DNA of 7,819 nucleotides from Butyrivibrio sp. Its GTDB lineage: Bacteria; Bacillota_A; Clostridia; Lachnospirales; Lachnospiraceae. How positions within the stretch are numbered: the first letter of the stretch is position 1; every line of letters starts with the position of its first letter. A program made the position numbers and the translations under genes. Under the pieces are notes generated by a model that worked only from the letters and a program-made list of their open reading frames with translations, searched no databases and was not told the DNA's origin. This document shows, piece by piece, positions 6,441-7,819 of this stretch. Location of the stretch: NCBI GenBank assembly GCA_017996845.1, contig JAGOGF010000057.1, positions 1-7,819 on the forward strand, written 5' to 3'.

Positions 6441-7442
6441 TCAACAGATTCTGGGCAGACCTTCCCCATACATCAGTCCGATTACCCTTTTTCCACCGAT
6501 TCCCGTATGTAAAATGACGGAAGGCTCGGTCTGCTGCGTTTTTTCAATCTGTCCGATTATCGCTGCATGCTCTCCATACCTGCACGCACGGATGATCGAT
6601 ACTGCTTCCTGTGCCTGTGCAGCCGGAACAATTGCAACCATCTTGCCTTCATTTCCCATATACATCGGGTCAAGGCCCAGAATACCGCAGAAATCCCTGA
6701 CCTGTTCCGAAACAGGCAGTTCTTTCTCCTGCAGATTCATGCAACATTGGGAAGCCTGCGCAAACTCATTCAGAACGGTTCCAAGTCCGCCTCTTGTGAC
6801 ATCGCGCATGGCATGAATCTGTATGCCGTGTTCAATCAGACTTCCGACCATCTCGGTAAGCGGCGCCGCATCTGACACAATATGATTCTGAATTCCCATC
6901 CGGCTGCCAAGAATTGCAGCATGATGCTCTCCGAGTGTGCCGGACAAGATGACCATGTCCCCATCCTGACAAAAAGACGGTTCGCAGGTAACATTTTTGC
7001 GCGCAAATCCTACTCCTGCGGTATTGATCATCATGCCGCCCTCTGCGCCTCTTGCATCCACAACCTTTGTATCACCTGTAATGATTTTGACTCCTGCTTC
7101 TTCTGCCGTTTCAGCCATAGATGCAATGATACGGTCAAGATCATCCATATCCATTCCTTCTTCCAGAATGCATCCGCAGGTCAGATATTTGGGGACAGAA
7201 CCGCTCATCAGCAGATCATTTACCGTTCCGCAGACGCTGAGTCTTCCGATATCTCCACCGGGGAAAAAATAAGGTGTAACCACAAAGCTGTCGGTCGTTA
7301 CGGCTATATTCTCACTTCCCGGGACAATTGCTGAATCTTCCATACGATCCAGTACTTCATTGTGAAAATGTTTTGCAAATATCTGTCTGATCAATTCGGA
7401 AGTGGATTCTCCGCCGCTTCCGTGTGCCATTGTAATTTTCAT
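6441..7442 (-). CDS. hypE: [NiFe]-hydrogenase maturation protein HypE
   Basis: HypE dehydrates a carbamoyl group, delivered by HypF to its C-terminal cysteine, into a thiocyanate using ATP. It then passes cyanide to the iron held by HypC-HypD during assembly of the NiFe(CN)2CO centre. Seen (333 residues): HGSGG (7-11); TTDSFVV with Asp51; GTVNDLLMSG (72-81); GDTKVV (123-128); RDVTRGGLG (213-221); GNEGK (263-267); and the diagnostic C-terminus PRIC ending in Cys333. The PurM/SelD-like fold elements are complete and the length is normal. The start has AAAGGA (7450-7455) 7 nt upstream and lies 3 nt after the hypD stop, so the two are co-translated. Downstream, about 130 nt of non-coding DNA carries the next promoter but no clear terminator. 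HypC, HypF and the hydrogenase itself are presumably outside the window to the right. Confidence 0.96.
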   Translation of the reverse strand: MKITMAHGSGGESTSELIRQIFAKHFHNEVLDRMEDSAIVPGSENIAVTTDSFVVTPYFFPGGDIGRLSVCGTVNDLLMSGSVPKYLTCGCILEEGMDMDDLDRIIASMAETAEEAGVKIITGDTKVVDARGAEGGMMINTAGVGFARKNVTCEPSFCQDGDMVILSGTLGEHHAAILGSRMGIQNHIVSDAAPLTEMVGSLIEHGIQIHAMRDVTRGGLGTVLNEFAQASQCCMNLQEKELPVSEQVRDFCGILGLDPMYMGNEGKMVAIVPAAQAQEAVSIIRACRYGEHAAIIGQIEKTQQTEPSVILHTGIGGKRVIGLMYGEGLPRIC

Positions 7443-7445
7443 CTC

Positions 7446-7819
7446 TCAATCCTTTCGTCCGGAAATATAGTAATTGTAGCAACTGCCTTCCGTAGAAACC
7501 ATACACGCCCCATGCGCATTGTCCGGTGTGCATTTTTTACCAAAAAGCGGACACTGCACCGGCGACATGGCTCCTGTAAGAACGGATGCACAGCTGCATC
7601 CGGGCGGCATATGATCTTCATCCAGCCCGAAGCTGCCTGCATCATACTGTGCATATTCCTTGCGCAGTATCATGCCGGAACCTGCAATCTTACCCATTCC
7701 TCTCCAGGATGCATCCGAAGGTTCAAAAAAATGGTTCACCACATCCTGGGCTGAAATATTTCCTTCAGCAGTAACCGCATCGCGGTACAGATTCTTCACG
7801 CCTGCATGCCCGCGCATTC
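7446..7819 (-). CDS. hypD: [NiFe]-hydrogenase maturation protein HypD, C-terminal part (5' end beyond window)
   Basis: HypD is the iron-sulfur scaffold that, with HypC, holds the Fe(CN)2CO unit and takes cyanide from HypE. Only about the last 124 codons are present and the frame stays open to the window edge, so the ATG at 7817 is internal and not a start. Seen: NISAQDVVNHFFEPSDASWRG, then G.I..SG..L..EYA.YDA, then the cysteine-rich tail GCSC...QCPLFGKKCTPDN..GACMVSTEGSC. This is the pattern of HypD C-termini, which hold the [4Fe-4S] cluster ligands and the redox cysteines. The residues expected in this part are intact. It is immediately upstream of hypE (3-nt gap), consistent with a hyp operon. 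Confidence 0.93.
   Translation of the reverse strand, partial: MRGHAGVKNLYRDAVTAEGNISAQDVVNHFFEPSDASWRGMGKIAGSGMILRKEYAQYDAGSFGLDEDHMPPGCSCASVLTGAMSPVQCPLFGKKCTPDNAHGACMVSTEGSCYNYYISGRKD

Noticed and set aside
6882..7334. 150-codon plus-strand frame across hypE
   Set aside because: Shadow of an intact, motif-complete hypE; composition has the Cys/His/Ser-rich look of antisense translation.
6441..7442. Selenophosphate synthetase (SelD) instead of HypE
   Set aside because: The fold is shared, but the terminal PRIC cysteine and adjacency to hypD identify HypE; SelD's N-terminal Cys/Sec loop is absent.
7439..7654. 71-codon minus-strand frame overlapping the hypD tail
   Set aside because: Alternate frame of hypD; the hypD frame carries the diagnostic cysteine motifs.
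1..7819. CRISPR array, tRNA, rRNA or insertion sequence
   Set aside because: No regularly spaced long repeats, cloverleaf-like segments, rRNA-like sequence or transposase frames were found on either strand.

Overview
The window looks like a chromosomal segment from a low-to-mid GC Gram-positive anaerobe of the Clostridia, most likely Lachnospiraceae-like. The reasons are a MecA adaptor, a clostridial-type LigA whose BRCT domain has the 'NRDE...[12 protein letters not shown]' signature, a Glu111-type MetA, and [NiFe]-hydrogenase maturation genes. This placement is inference from protein style, not a database match. Every supported gene is on the minus strand, so transcription runs from the right edge (7819) to the left edge (1).

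Right to left: (1) 7819-6441 holds the 3' end of hypD and all of hypE, 3 nt apart, which is the tail of a hydrogenase-maturation operon whose start lies outside the window. (2) A good extended -10 promoter (6377-6405) drives a short unnamed gene (6081-6302) coupled by an ATGA overlap to mecA (5257-6084). This unit ends at an 11-bp rho-independent terminator (5199-5232). (3) An overlapping gene string follows: an RluF-like 23S rRNA pseudouridine synthase, NAD-dependent DNA ligase LigA, and homoserine O-acetyltransferase MetA. It ends at a terminator at 1283-1317. The longest open frame of the rluF gene would start inside the mecA terminator loop, so the downstream ATG at 5160, with its own ribosome binding site, is preferred.

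(4) Left of the metA stop the character changes. There is a cluster of short tandem repeats (1348-1420), then visibly AT-rich DNA carrying a 29-codon GTG-start small ORF (1087-1176) immediately followed by an AbiH-family abortive-infection gene. The abiH frame is broken by one in-frame TAA (138-140). After that codon the same frame stays open to the window edge for 45 codons and encodes the family's C-terminal 'GHSL..SD' motif. The gene therefore appears to be a defence gene disabled, or expressed in shortened form, through a single nonsense codon.

Functionally the window joins hydrogenase cofactor assembly, proteolysis-adaptor control, core housekeeping (rRNA modification, replication and repair ligation, methionine synthesis) and an accessory phage-defence locus placed just beyond the housekeeping operon's terminator. 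The accessory junction and the broken abiH with its small upstream ORF are the parts that most deserve attention. No tRNA, rRNA, CRISPR array, transposase or integrase was seen.
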